DNA from: an endosymbiont of Escarpia spicata
Lineage (GTDB): Bacteria; Pseudomonadota; Gammaproteobacteria; Chromatiales; Chromatiaceae
Assembly: GCA_003349915.1 (NCBI GenBank)
Contig: QFXE01000002.1
Coordinates: 62,001-126,000, forward strand
Direction of reading: 5' to 3'
DNA: 64,000 nucleotides
Part shown: one piece after another, positions 9,540 through 18,572 of the stretch
Layout: every line of letters starts with the position of its first letter
Numbering within the stretch: the stretch's first letter is position 1
The notes under the pieces: generated by a model
Told to the model about the DNA's origin: nothing
Seen by the model: only the letters and a program-made list of their open reading frames with translations
The model's database searches: none
Translations under genes and position numbers: made by a program

Positions 9540-10319
9540 ATGAGAGTTGCCCTTGGGGTTGAATACGACGGCGCCGCATTTCACGGTTGGCAGACCCAGG
9601 ACGATGTGCGCAACGTGCAGCAGTGCGTCGAAGAAGCCGTTTCCAGAGTGGCGGATCATCCTGTGAGGCTGCACTGTGCCGGAAGGACCGATACAGGGGT
9701 TCACGCAACAGGGCAAGTGGTTCATTTTGAGACGGAAGCGGTCAGGAGTAGACGTTCCTGGATGTTGGGAACAAACGTCAATTTGCCGGGAGATGTCAGC
9801 ATTTCCTGGGCACGAGAGATGCCGGACGACTTTCATGCACGTTTTTCGGCTATCGGGCGGCACTATCGCTACCATATTCTGAATCGCCCGATGCGTTCTG
9901 CTCTATGGCGGGATCGAGCGGTCTGGGTGCATCACCCCTTGGATGAATCGAGCATGCACCGGGCAGCGCAGGCACTGGTGGGTGAGCATGATTTCTCATC
10001 CTACAGGGCGTTGAGATGCCAGGCTAAACACCCGGTACGTACCCTTCACCGGTTAAATGTGAGCCGGGAAGGCGAGATGGTGAAGATCGATGTTCATGCC
10101 AATGCGTTTTTGCACCACATGGTGAGGAACATTGCCGGTGTGCTGATGGCCATCGGCCGGGGAGAGCAGAAGGAATTCTGGGCACGACAGATCCTTGAAT
10201 TGCGTGACCGTACGAAAGGTGGCGTCACGGCCCCGCCGCAGGGACTCTATCTCACCAAAGTCGATTACCCCGATAGCTATTCCTTACCTGATGGACCGGA
10301 TATCTCATTGTCTGCATAG
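9540..10319 (+). CDS. truA: tRNA pseudouridine(38-40) synthase TruA
   Basis: TruA converts uridines 38-40 of the tRNA anticodon arm to pseudouridine. The 259-residue protein begins MRVALGVEYDGAAFHGWQ. It contains the catalytic aspartate as Asp51 in AGRTDTGVHATGQ and the FHARFSAIGRHYRY and FLHHMVRNIAGVL family blocks. An AGAGGAAT ribosome binding site precedes the ATG. The usg-fimV-truA order is conserved across gammaproteobacteria. Confidence 0.97.
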   Translation: MRVALGVEYDGAAFHGWQTQDDVRNVQQCVEEAVSRVADHPVRLHCAGRTDTGVHATGQVVHFETEAVRSRRSWMLGTNVNLPGDVSISWAREMPDDFHARFSAIGRHYRYHILNRPMRSALWRDRAVWVHHPLDESSMHRAAQALVGEHDFSSYRALRCQAKHPVRTLHRLNVSREGEMVKIDVHANAFLHHMVRNIAGVLMAIGRGEQKEFWARQILELRDRTKGGVTAPPQGLYLTKVDYPDSYSLPDGPDISLSA

Positions 10320-10327
10320 CAGGGATC

Positions 10328-10392
10328 GCCTGATCCGCTATGCTTGATCAGGCCTACATTTTGTAGGCCGGTTCAAGCGCAGCGGAACCGGC
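10328..10392. repeat. REP-like cluster of three hairpins
   Basis: Three adjacent perfect inverted repeats fill the truA-trpF gap: GCCTGATC / GATCAGGC around CGCTATGCTT, GGCCTACA / TGTAGGCC, and GCCGGTTC / GAACCGGC around AAGCGCAGCG. The same units recur at 51363-51449, and the CGCTACGCTT loop recurs at 60399-60436. Related sequence (GGCGTAGCGCAGTCAGGCGC) continues to about 10455. Confidence 0.85.
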
Positions 10393-10477
10393 AACCCGAT
10401 TCAGGCAAACGCCACCTGTCGGTGAGTTGTGATTGGCGTAGCGCAGTCAGGCGCTATCCTGTATCTTTCCATGCTTT

Positions 10478-11104
10478 ATGAGAACCAGGATTAAAATCTG
10501 CGGTATCACCAGGCCGGAAGATGCCCTTGTGGCGGTTCAGCAGGGAGCTGATGCGATTGGGTTGGTGTTCTATCCGCCCAGCCCAAGAGCGGTGAGTGTG
10601 GAGCAGGCCAGGAAGGTCGTCGAGGTTTTACCGGCATTTGTCACTGTTGTGGGCCTGTTTGTGGATGAGGACCGCGCACGGATCGCAAGCTTGCTACAGG
10701 AGGTACATATCGATCTCCTGCAATTCCATGGGAAAGAGAATGTCGCGGCTTGTAAAGGCTACGGCAGACCCTGGATCAAGGCGGTGCGCATGCGCGATGG
10801 GATCGATCTGGCTGCGACGGCGAGTGAATTCAGAGGCGCAGCCGGACTGCTGTTGGATGCCTATGAACCCGGTAAGCCAGGCGGTACAGGAACGGCCTTC
10901 GATTGGGAACGGATACCTAAAGATCTGGCCTCAAGAATCATCCTTGCCGGTGGATTGAATCCGGACAATATTGAAGCGGCTGTGCGGCAGGTTCGCCCCT
11001 ATGCAGTAGATGTGAGCGGCGGCGTCGAACAGTCCAAAGGTATCAAAGATGCGGGTAAAATAGCGGCCTTCATTGAAGGAGTGAAGCGTGGCGACAACAG
11101 CTGA
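10478..11104 (+). CDS. trpF: Phosphoribosylanthranilate isomerase
   Basis: TrpF performs the Amadori isomerisation of N-(5'-phosphoribosyl)anthranilate in tryptophan synthesis. The 208-residue TIM barrel begins [17 protein letters not shown], which includes the catalytic-cysteine CGIT motif. It ends with the phosphate-binding [11 protein letters not shown] and DVSGGVE loops. It is a monofunctional form, not fused to TrpC. Its end overlaps the trpB start by 17 nt, indicating a trpF-trpB-trpA operon. Confidence 0.96.
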   Translation: MRTRIKICGITRPEDALVAVQQGADAIGLVFYPPSPRAVSVEQARKVVEVLPAFVTVVGLFVDEDRARIASLLQEVHIDLLQFHGKENVAACKGYGRPWIKAVRMRDGIDLAATASEFRGAAGLLLDAYEPGKPGGTGTAFDWERIPKDLASRIILAGGLNPDNIEAAVRQVRPYAVDVSGGVEQSKGIKDAGKIAAFIEGVKRGDNS

Positions 11105-12305
11105 AAAGATAATTGGCACTCAGCCGGACGATAGAGGCCATTTCGGTGTCTATGGCGGCTTGTTCGTGGCAGAAACCCTGATGGAACCCCTCAAGGATTT
11201 GCGCCTTGCCTATGAGAAATATATGCAGGACCCCGAGTTCCTCAAGGAGCTCGATGAGGATCTCGCCAACTATGTCGGGCGGCCATCACCAATCTATTTT
11301 GCGCAGCGCTGGAGCCGGGAATTGGGTGGCGCACGGATCTATCTGAAGCGTGAGGATCTGAATCATACCGGCGCGCATAAGGTCAACAATACCATCGGCC
11401 AGGCGCTGCTTGCGAAGCGCATGGGAAAGACCCGGATCATTGCCGAGACTGGCGCCGGCCAGCACGGTGTGGCAACCGCCACGGTGGCCGCCAGGCTGGG
11501 ACTGGAGTGCGTGGTCTATATGGGGGCTGTCGATATAGTTCGCCAGGAGGCCAACGTCTACCGTATGAGACTGCTGGGCGCCGAGGTCCGCTCCGTGGAG
11601 TCGGGATCCAAAACCCTGAAGGATGCGCTCAATGAGGCGATGCGGGATTGGGTCACCAATATCGATAACACCTTCTATATAATCGGCACCGTTGCCGGCC
11701 CCCATCCTTATCCAGCCATGGTGCGGGACTTTCAGACCGTAATCGGCCGAGAGGCGAGGGAGCAGATTCGGCAACAGGCTGGCCGACTGCCTGATGCCCT
11801 GGTTGCCTGTGTCGGTGGTGGCTCCAATGCAATTGGACTCTTCTATCCGTTTCTCGATGATACAGGGGTCGGGATCTACGGTGTGGAGGCGGCTGGAGAC
11901 GGCCTGGAAACCGGTCACCACGCAGCGCCGCTCTGTGCCGGACAGCCAGGCGTTTTGCATGGAAACCGCACCTATCTGATGGAGGACAAGGATGGCCAGA
12001 TCATCGAAACTCACTCCATCTCTGCCGGACTCGATTATCCTGGTGTCGGTCCTGAACATGCCTGGCTGAAAGATACCGGGCGGGCGCAGTATGTGGCGAT
12101 TACGGATGAGGAGGCACTGGGTGCCTTCCACGCTTTGACTAAAATCGAGGGGATCATTCCCGCGCTGGAGTCGAGTCATGCGCTGGCCTACGCGGCCAAA
12201 CTTGCGCCGACAATGGAGAGTGACAAGATCATCCTGGTCAACCTCTCCGGACGGGGAGACAAGGATATGCACACCGTGGCGGCACGGGAGGGCATCGAGA
12301 TATGA
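11088..12305 (+). CDS. trpB: Tryptophan synthase beta subunit
   Basis: TrpB condenses indole with serine using PLP. The 405-residue protein has the PLP lysine at Lys98 in [10 protein letters not shown], the [14 protein letters not shown] serine-binding loop and the phosphate-binding GGGSNAIG motif. The start is a GTG within the end of trpF, with GGAG seven bases upstream. A later start would remove part of the conserved N-terminus. It overlaps trpA by 4 nt, consistent with translational coupling of the two synthase subunits. Confidence 0.98.
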   Translation: MATTAEKIIGTQPDDRGHFGVYGGLFVAETLMEPLKDLRLAYEKYMQDPEFLKELDEDLANYVGRPSPIYFAQRWSRELGGARIYLKREDLNHTGAHKVNNTIGQALLAKRMGKTRIIAETGAGQHGVATATVAARLGLECVVYMGAVDIVRQEANVYRMRLLGAEVRSVESGSKTLKDALNEAMRDWVTNIDNTFYIIGTVAGPHPYPAMVRDFQTVIGREAREQIRQQAGRLPDALVACVGGGSNAIGLFYPFLDDTGVGIYGVEAAGDGLETGHHAAPLCAGQPGVLHGNRTYLMEDKDGQIIETHSISAGLDYPGVGPEHAWLKDTGRAQYVAITDEEALGAFHALTKIEGIIPALESSHALAYAAKLAPTMESDKIILVNLSGRGDKDMHTVAAREGIEI

Positions 12306-13111
12306 GTCGTATCAGTCAGAGATTCAGTGATCTGCGGGAGCAGGGCAAAACCGCATTGATCCCCTTTATCACCGCCGGTGATCCGACCCCTGGGATAACC
12401 GTCGGTTTAATGCATGACATGGTTTCTGCTGGTGCCAACCTGATTGAACTGGGCGTGCCTTTTTCGGATCCCATGGCGGATGGTCCTGTCATTCAGCGGG
12501 CCAGTGAACGGGCATTGGAGCACCATGTCAGCCTGCACGATGTTTTGCAGATAGTTAAGACTTTCCGGGAGAGGGATCAGAATACTCCTGTGATTTTGAT
12601 GGGTTATCTCAATCCGATTGAGGTGATGGGTTACGCTACCTTTGCCGGGTCAGCCAGTGTCGCAGGCGTCGACGGCGTGCTGATCGTCGATATTCCGCCG
12701 GAAGAGGGGGAGGATCTGTTGCAGTCACTGCGTGATAAGGCAATTGACCAGATCTACCTGTTGGCACCGACGAGTACACCTGATCGAATTGGCCGGATCT
12801 GCAACGCGGCGAGTGGTTTTGTCTATTATGTCTCCGTCAAGGGCGTAACCGGCTCCAGCCAGCTGGATACCACCGCAGTAGCGGAAAAGCTGGAGCAGAT
12901 CAGGGAGAAAACTGCACTTCCCGTGGGGGTTGGATTCGGTATCAAGGATGCTGCGACAGCAGCTGCAGTTTCTCGGCTTGCTGACGCTGTTGTCGTCGGT
13001 AGTGCCTTGGTATCCAGGGTCGAGGCGCTGCAGGAGACACCGGATGAAATCGGTCCTGCGCTGGCGGAAATTTTGTCCGGTATGCGCAGGGCAATGGATG
13101 CTGTTCATTAA
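12302..13111 (+). CDS. trpA: Tryptophan synthase alpha subunit
   Basis: TrpA cleaves indole-3-glycerol phosphate to indole, which is channelled to TrpB. The 269-residue TIM barrel has both catalytic residues in the expected places, Glu49 ([12 protein letters not shown]) and Asp60 (PMADGP), and a phosphate-binding VGFGIKD loop. It shares an ATGA overlap with trpB. accD follows 42 bp later, as in Pseudomonas. Confidence 0.98.
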   Translation: MSRISQRFSDLREQGKTALIPFITAGDPTPGITVGLMHDMVSAGANLIELGVPFSDPMADGPVIQRASERALEHHVSLHDVLQIVKTFRERDQNTPVILMGYLNPIEVMGYATFAGSASVAGVDGVLIVDIPPEEGEDLLQSLRDKAIDQIYLLAPTSTPDRIGRICNAASGFVYYVSVKGVTGSSQLDTTAVAEKLEQIREKTALPVGVGFGIKDAATAAAVSRLADAVVVGSALVSRVEALQETPDEIGPALAEILSGMRRAMDAVH

Positions 13112-13153
13112 GGCTCCTGACTTCTGGCACATTAATGAGGTAGAATCTCACCC

Positions 13154-14014
13154 ATGAGTTGGTTCGAAAAATTGATGCCAAGCCGCATTCGTACAGATGG
13201 CGGCAGCAAACGGGCGGTTCCCGAAGGTCTTTGGGACAAGTGTCCAGGGTGCAATGCGATTCTCTATCGTGCAGAGATGGAGCGGAACCTGGATGTCTGC
13301 CCTAAATGCAACCATCATAACCGCCTGGGCGCCCGGCGTCGGCTGGAATCGTTTCTCGATCCGGAGCCGTTGGAGGAGATTGCATCGTCTCTTGAATCGG
13401 TTGATCCCCTGAAGTTCAAAGACAGTAAGAAGTACAAGGATCGTCTGAGCCAGGCGCAGAAAAGCTCCGGCGAAAAAGATGCACTGGTGGTGATGCGCGG
13501 CCAGCTCAAGGGGCTGGAAGTGGTTGTGGCGGCTTTTGAATTCAACTTCATGGCCGGCTCCATGGGCTCAGTGGTTGGCGAACGTTTTGTTCGTGCGGTG
13601 AGTGTCGCCCTGGAGCGTCATATACCGTTGATCTGTTTCTCTGCCAGTGGTGGCGCCCGTATGCAGGAGTCGCTCTTCTCTCTGATGCAGATGGCGAAAA
13701 CCAGTGCTGCCCTGGATCGGTTACAAAAACGCGGCTTGCCCTTTATCTCTGTCATGACCGACCCAACCATGGGTGGTGTTTCTGCCAGCCTTGCCATGCT
13801 GGGTGACATCAATTTGGCAGAACCCAATGCTCTGGTCGGCTTCGCCGGTCCCCGGGTCATTGAACAGACCGTCCGGGAGACACTGCCGGAGGGATTTCAG
13901 CGCAGTGAGTTCCTGCTGGAGCATGGTGCGATCGATATGATTATCGACCGTCGCGACATGCGTGACCGCATCGCAGATCTGTTAAGCATATTCATGCACA
14001 AGCCACGCCCATAG
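13154..14014 (+). CDS. accD: Acetyl-CoA carboxylase carboxyltransferase beta subunit
   Basis: AccD forms the carboxyltransferase of acetyl-CoA carboxylase with AccA, making malonyl-CoA for fatty acid synthesis. The 286-residue protein begins [14 protein letters not shown]. It carries the N-terminal zinc ribbon with Cys30, Cys33, Cys49 and Cys52, then the crotonase-like core ([33 protein letters not shown]). AccD also binds its own mRNA in E. coli through the zinc ribbon, and similar autoregulation is possible here. Confidence 0.97.
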   Translation: MSWFEKLMPSRIRTDGGSKRAVPEGLWDKCPGCNAILYRAEMERNLDVCPKCNHHNRLGARRRLESFLDPEPLEEIASSLESVDPLKFKDSKKYKDRLSQAQKSSGEKDALVVMRGQLKGLEVVVAAFEFNFMAGSMGSVVGERFVRAVSVALERHIPLICFSASGGARMQESLFSLMQMAKTSAALDRLQKRGLPFISVMTDPTMGGVSASLAMLGDINLAEPNALVGFAGPRVIEQTVRETLPEGFQRSEFLLEHGAIDMIIDRRDMRDRIADLLSIFMHKPRP

Positions 14015-14044
14015 TCCCCCTCTCTCTTCAACACCCTGTCGAAC

Positions 14045-15364
14045 ATGCGTTTTAGCAGTCTGGACGACTGGCTGACGTGGCAGTCGTCACTTCATCCGCA
14101 CGAGATCGAGTTGGGACTCGATCGTGTCGCCAGTGTTTGGCAGCGTTTGAGGCCTTCAGGGCTGGCATCTCCGGTAGTGACGATCGCCGGAACCAATGGC
14201 AAGGGTTCCTCTGTTGCAATGCTGGAATCGATCTTCAAGCAGGCAGGCTATCGCACCGGCGCTTATACTTCCCCCCATCTGGTTCACTACAATGAGCGTG
14301 TGCGGCTGAATGGCATCCCAGTGTCGGATGAGCAGTTGTGCAGTGCCTTCCAACGCGTGGATGATGCGCGGGGTGAAGTGGCATTGACCTATTTTGAGTT
14401 CGGTACCCTGGCGGCGCTGGATATTTTCGCTGAACTGACGCCAGACCTGGTGATTCTGGAGGTCGGGCTTGGAGGACGTCTCGATGCGGTGAATATTATT
14501 GATGCGGATGTAGCGGTGATCACCACGGTTGCGCTGGACCATACCGATTGGCTAGGAGAGACCCTGGACCAGATCGGTGCGGAGAAGGCGGGCATCATGC
14601 GTGGCAATCGCCCGGTGATCATGGCTGATAAAGAATTGCCGTCTTCTGTCTATCAGCATGCAGAGTCGATTGGGGCGACTCAGTGTCGTGTGGACGTGGA
14701 TTTTCATGCCACTCCAAGTGATGATGGGTGGCGCTGGGAAGGTGGGCACCAAGAGTACTCCAATCTCCCAATGCCTGCGTTACCAGGGGCATTTCAATTG
14801 CAAAACGCCGCTGCGGTTCTGGCGGTCGTCGAACAACTTTCTTCCCGGTTTGTTGTCGAATCACAAGACGTAACAAAGGGTTTGGCTTCTGTACACTTGG
14901 CTGGTCGCTATCAGTTGATAGACGGGGATGTTCCTGTGGTGCTGGATGTGGCGCACAACATTCAGGCGGCTGAGGCGCTGAGAGATAACCTGCGGGAGAA
15001 GGCTGCGAAAGGATCTGTGCTGGCCGTTTTCGCCATGCTGGCGGACAAGGATGTTGCCGGGGTGATCCAGGTAGTGGACCAGGACGTGGACAGTTGGTAT
15101 CTGGTGGAGTTGTCCGGTAGCCGCTCTTGTACGGTCGAGCAGCTAGAAGCAGCGTTACGAAAGGCCGGTAGCAGTAGCAGTAGCAGTAGCAGTAGCAGTA
15201 GCAGTAGCAGAGTCAGTCGATTTTCCTCGGTAAATGATGGCTTGCAGGCTGCAATGGCTGATGCAGGCAGGGATGATAGCGTCTTGGTATTCGGTTCGTT
15301 CCTGACCGTTGGTGAAGCACTGCAATATCTGGAGCCAGTCGCCGATGTTTTTGTGGGCGCCTGA
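14045..15364 (+). CDS. folC: Bifunctional folylpolyglutamate / dihydrofolate synthase
   Basis: FolC adds glutamate to dihydropteroate and to folates. The 439-residue protein has the Mur-ligase-like P-loop GTNGKGSS (residues 49-56), the EVGLGGRLDAVN and VALDHTDWLG motifs and a C-terminal domain with LDVAHNIQAAEAL. Unusually, residues 376-388 are 13 consecutive serines encoded by a perfect AGC/AGT alternation, in a loop of the C-terminal domain. The reading frame is intact on both sides, so the enzyme is probably functional. accD-folC-dedD is a conserved order. Confidence 0.96.
   Translation: MRFSSLDDWLTWQSSLHPHEIELGLDRVASVWQRLRPSGLASPVVTIAGTNGKGSSVAMLESIFKQAGYRTGAYTSPHLVHYNERVRLNGIPVSDEQLCSAFQRVDDARGEVALTYFEFGTLAALDIFAELTPDLVILEVGLGGRLDAVNIIDADVAVITTVALDHTDWLGETLDQIGAEKAGIMRGNRPVIMADKELPSSVYQHAESIGATQCRVDVDFHATPSDDGWRWEGGHQEYSNLPMPALPGAFQLQNAAAVLAVVEQLSSRFVVESQDVTKGLASVHLAGRYQLIDGDVPVVLDVAHNIQAAEALRDNLREKAAKGSVLAVFAMLADKDVAGVIQVVDQDVDSWYLVELSGSRSCTVEQLEAALRKAGSSSSSSSSSSSSSRVSRFSSVNDGLQAAMADAGRDDSVLVFGSFLTVGEALQYLEPVADVFVGA
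15170..15210 (+). repeat. Hexanucleotide microsatellite (AGCAGT)n inside folC
   Basis: The unit AGCAGT is repeated perfectly six times plus a partial copy. It encodes a 13-serine run in FolC. Because the unit is 6 bp, slippage would change the serine count without shifting the frame. No other simple repeat of this length is evident in the window. Confidence 0.95.
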
Positions 15365-15411
15365 TATACTCTCCATAATACGATTTATTGATTTCTGACA
15401 GGTATCCGGTT

Positions 15412-15948
15412 TTGGAGGAGAGGATTAAACGCAGGTTGATAGGTGGAACGGTGCTGGTTTCACTGGTGGTCATATTTGTACCCATGCTGTTGGAAACTCC
15501 GGCCAAGCTGAATAAAGCGATCAAAGGCACCAACATACCGGCAATGCCGAAAAAGCCTGTCGGGTCTGAAGTCAATATCCTGCCATCGTTTGATCAATCG
15601 GTCTCGCGAAATGAGAGCAGCCTGGAAATAGTGCCGAAAAAACCGAAATCTGCTGCCACATCCAGCAACAATAATACGGGGAAAATTGCGCGTACCTCCC
15701 CGTCAGCCTGGATAATTCAGGTGGCCAGTTTCAGCAATAGAAAAAATGCCGACAAACTGGTCAAGCGGCTTAAAAAAGGAGATCTGCCTGCACATATCGA
15801 ATTCACATCGATTCAGGGAAAACAATTTTATCGTGTGCGGGTGGGCCCGGAAGTCGATCGAAAACTTGCAGAGAAGATGGTTAAGCGTATAAATAGAGAC
15901 TATATAGATGAGATCAAGAAGAAGGTTAGTCTGATTCGTTATCCTTAG
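15412..15948 (+). CDS. dedD: DedD-like SPOR-domain inner-membrane protein
   Basis: The frame encodes a short cytoplasmic N-terminus, one membrane helix (about residues 8-27, GGTVLVSLVVIFVPMLL), a basic linker and a C-terminal SPOR domain (SAWIIQVASFSNRKNADKLV to YRVRVGPEVDRKLAEKMV). SPOR domains bind denuded septal glycan, and DedD is a non-essential divisome protein. No ATG is available. The TTG at 15412 gives LEERIKRRLIGG, matching the family N-terminus (M-D/E-E-x-L-K-x-R), with an AGG about 9 nt upstream. The TTG at 15388 lacks a ribosome binding site. Position after folC supports the call. Confidence 0.85.
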   Translation: MEERIKRRLIGGTVLVSLVVIFVPMLLETPAKLNKAIKGTNIPAMPKKPVGSEVNILPSFDQSVSRNESSLEIVPKKPKSAATSSNNNTGKIARTSPSAWIIQVASFSNRKNADKLVKRLKKGDLPAHIEFTSIQGKQFYRVRVGPEVDRKLAEKMVKRINRDYIDEIKKKVSLIRYP

Positions 15949-15954
15949 GAATCG

Positions 15955-16881
15955 ATGGTAGTTATGGATTTTACAGGTACAGCTCAACGTGCGATGGGGA
16001 TCTGGGGAGAGTCAGGACGCCCCGGATGGTTTGATCAATTGGTCAGCCGCACTTTACCCAGAGTTGCGCTGCTGGTACTTGTGGTTCTGGTTGCCTATGT
16101 TCTGGCTCAGATCACCTGGCAGGTGATACCTGTTCCCGCTGAGCAACATATCGTTCGTAGTGGAGAGGTGCTCACTGGAACAAAACATCCTGGTCGCTCC
16201 CTTAAAGATCAGTCGGACCGTCTCTCATCTCTGCATGTCTTCGGCCGGCCAGGGGCCGTAAAAAGAAGCGCCCCGAAGGTTGTTGCAGAAAGGGCGCCCG
16301 AGACAAACCTTAACCTGACGCTGCATGGCGTTTTTGCAGACCCTAAACCTGAGCTTGGCGCAGCAATCATCGGCAAGGCTGGCTCAGAGCAGAAGTATTA
16401 CAAGGTTGGCAAGAAGATTATGGGTGGGGTTACTTTGCAGGCGGTGCATGAAGACCGTGTTGTATTGCTCAGAAATGGTCAGTCGGAGGTGCTGCGTTTC
16501 CCCAGGGCTTCCAAGTCCGTGGTAACCAGCAGCAGATCGAAATCTGCATCCAAGGCATCGTCTTCCTCATCCTCTTCTCTGGGCACATACAAGGAGATGT
16601 TCAAGCGTGAACCGCTGAAGATTTTTCAACATCTTCGTTTCGTACCGGTTCGCACGGGCAAACAGTTGAAGGGCTATCGAATTTTGCCGCAGAAAAACAG
16701 GGATCTCTATAACCGCCTTGGTGTACGGCCATCCGATCTCGTCACTTCTGTCAATGGTGTTCCGTTAAATGATGACAAGCAGGCGATGGGCCTGATCAAA
16801 GATCTGCAAACAGCGAATAACATTGAACTGGTGGTATTGCGCCAAGGCCAGCAGACGACGCTGTCGCTGGATCTAAACTAG
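15955..16881 (+). CDS. gspC: Type II secretion system protein GspC
   Basis: GspC is the inner-membrane component that links the type II secretion platform to the secretin GspD. The 308-residue protein has a membrane helix near residues 34-56 (VALLVLVVLVAYVLAQITW) and a periplasmic homology-region domain near 110-190 (LTLHGVFADPKPELGAAIIG). A serine-rich linker precedes a C-terminal PDZ-like domain (GYRILPQKNRDLYNRLGVRP, VTSVNGVPLNDD). AGGA lies six bases before the ATG. It directly follows dedD and converges with the operon holding the other gsp genes, so it is transcribed separately. Confidence 0.92.
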   Translation: MVVMDFTGTAQRAMGIWGESGRPGWFDQLVSRTLPRVALLVLVVLVAYVLAQITWQVIPVPAEQHIVRSGEVLTGTKHPGRSLKDQSDRLSSLHVFGRPGAVKRSAPKVVAERAPETNLNLTLHGVFADPKPELGAAIIGKAGSEQKYYKVGKKIMGGVTLQAVHEDRVVLLRNGQSEVLRFPRASKSVVTSSRSKSASKASSSSSSSLGTYKEMFKREPLKIFQHLRFVPVRTGKQLKGYRILPQKNRDLYNRLGVRPSDLVTSVNGVPLNDDKQAMGLIKDLQTANNIELVVLRQGQQTTLSLDLN

Positions 16882-16960
16882 CCACTGTCCGTAAATAACG
16901 CGAATGCCTTAATTTGCATTCATTGACGTTGTTTAAAAATACTGTCCGCATCAAATTCTT

Positions 16961-17323
16961 TTACTTCAAGGCCTTCAGCGCCTTTGCGTAGCCCTGCGAA
17001 GCAGCACGTTGGATCCACTGCATAGCCTGGCTATCATCTTTCTCCAACCCCAGTCCATGGTGATACATGTAACCCAATGCATATTGGGCTTCGGCATTGC
17101 CTTCCACGGCGAGTGGGAAGAGTAGCTGGAATGCAGTCTCATACTTCTTTTCCGCAAACGCAGTCCTGGATTGTTCCAGAATGATTTTTGGATCCTTGAG
17201 TTGGGCTTCTTTTTCGGCACTGGAGGTGCAGCCATAGAGAAGGCTCAAGCTGAGCAGAGGAATTGCGAGCAATCGACAGATCGCCGGGAGTCTGGAACTT
17301 AGGGGGTATTGATCAGTGAGCAT
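16961..17323 (-). CDS. Small Sel1/TPR-type lipoprotein
   Basis: The 120-residue protein has a lipoprotein signal peptide with lipobox LLYGC (Cys32), then a short helical region ending in one clear Sel1 repeat (AEAQYALGYMYHHGLGLEKD, AMQWIQRAASQGYAKAL). Such repeats mediate protein interactions. AGGAAAG lies nine bases before the ATG. It is the last gene of the minus-strand gsp operon, 31 bp behind gspF. A role as a pilotin or accessory factor for the secretin is possible but unproven: pilotins are small lipoproteins, though most are not Sel1 proteins. Confidence 0.8.
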   Translation of the reverse strand: MLTDQYPLSSRLPAICRLLAIPLLSLSLLYGCTSSAEKEAQLKDPKIILEQSRTAFAEKKYETAFQLLFPLAVEGNAEAQYALGYMYHHGLGLEKDDSQAMQWIQRAASQGYAKALKALK

Positions 17324-17354
17324 GGTTGCGCTTTCCTGAGATGGATCTCCTGTG

Positions 17355-18566
17355 TCAGCCTACTAACTGGTTGAGATCGAAGATGGGCAGCAGTATCCCC
17401 AAAACGATGATGAGTACTGCGCCACCCATGAACAGGATCAGGAGCGGTTCAAATAACCCCAGTACTGTTGAGACGAGGGATTCGATTTCTCGCTCCTGAA
17501 TGTCGGCGGCTCTTTCCAGCATTCCCTCCAGGTTACCACTTGATTCACCACTGGCCAGGAGGCTGAGTGTCATGGGTGGAAAGTACCCCGTCTTTTCCAA
17601 TGCACCATGCAGACTGCTGCCTTCGCGCACTCGTAGTGATGCCTCTTCGACGGCATTGCGCATTGGTAGATTGGTCAAAACTTGAGAGGCGATGCGCAAT
17701 GCATCCAGAATCGGGACGCTGCTTGCTGCCATGATGCTGAGGGTACGTGCAAATCTTGCTGCGTTTGAGGTTCTGATCAACCGGCCGATCAGAGGGATAT
17801 GCAGGGTAAAGCGTTGCCACAGAATCTGGGCCCCCGGTTGCTTGATGATGTAGCTGAAGATAAATCCGCTGATCAGCAGAGTCATCAACATCAGCACGCC
17901 GTAATCCCTTACTGTGTCACTGGTGGCGATGAGCGCCCTGGTGATGAAGGGCAGTTCCTGACCCATGCTCTCAAATACCCGGGTGACCTGGGGGACGATG
18001 AAAGTCAGCAAGCCACCAACGATAAGAATTGAAACTATAACCAGCAGGGCGGGGTAGAAGAGCGCGAGCACGGTCTTTTGCTGCATCTGCTGGCGACGTT
18101 CCGTGTAGTCGGCCAGATGTTCCAGCACCACTTCCAGGTGGCCAGACTCCTCACCGGAGGCAACGGTGCGGATATAGAGTTCGGGGAAGGTATGGGGGAA
18201 TTCGGAGAGTCCGTCCGCCAGGCTGCGTCCCTCCAGAACCTTGGCGCGCACTGCCAGCAGAGTGCGTTCCACATGCCGCTTGTCGGTCTGTTGTGAGACA
18301 GTCTTGATAACGTGTTCAAGTGGCAGGCCGGATTTTAACAGCGTGGCCATCTGGCGGGTGACCAGCGCCAGTTCCATGGCGTTGATCCGGCGCTGCAGGG
18401 TAAAACGGCGGCTTTTGACGGTTTCAGAGCTGGCTGTGTTGATGGTGAGCGGGGTAAGTCCGCTCTCCCGAAGTTGCTGTCTTACCTGTTTGGCGCTGTC
18501 CCCTTCGAGGACGCCGCGTTTCTCCTTGCCGGAAAGGTCGAGCGCTACGAATTCGAAGGCATCCAT
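17355..18566 (-). CDS. gspF: Type II secretion system inner-membrane platform protein GspF
   Basis: GspF is the polytopic platform protein contacted by the GspE ATPase. The 403-residue length is typical. Two GspF domains are visible, each with the QMATLLKSGLPLEHVI or ASSVPILDALRIA type of motif. Three hydrophobic stretches are present (near 170-195, 222-242 and 377-397). It lies 6 bp after gspE in the same operon. Confidence 0.97.
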   Translation of the reverse strand: MDAFEFVALDLSGKEKRGVLEGDSAKQVRQQLRESGLTPLTINTASSETVKSRRFTLQRRINAMELALVTRQMATLLKSGLPLEHVIKTVSQQTDKRHVERTLLAVRAKVLEGRSLADGLSEFPHTFPELYIRTVASGEESGHLEVVLEHLADYTERRQQMQQKTVLALFYPALLVIVSILIVGGLLTFIVPQVTRVFESMGQELPFITRALIATSDTVRDYGVLMLMTLLISGFIFSYIIKQPGAQILWQRFTLHIPLIGRLIRTSNAARFARTLSIMAASSVPILDALRIASQVLTNLPMRNAVEEASLRVREGSSLHGALEKTGYFPPMTLSLLASGESSGNLEGMLERAADIQEREIESLVSTVLGLFEPLLILFMGGAVLIIVLGILLPIFDLNQLVG

Positions 18567-18572
18567 AGTGTA

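Noticed and set aside
10328-10392. CRISPR-like repeated units
   Set aside because: The copies are hairpin-forming, adjacent and of different sequence, without regular spacers or cas genes. They fit REP-like elements.
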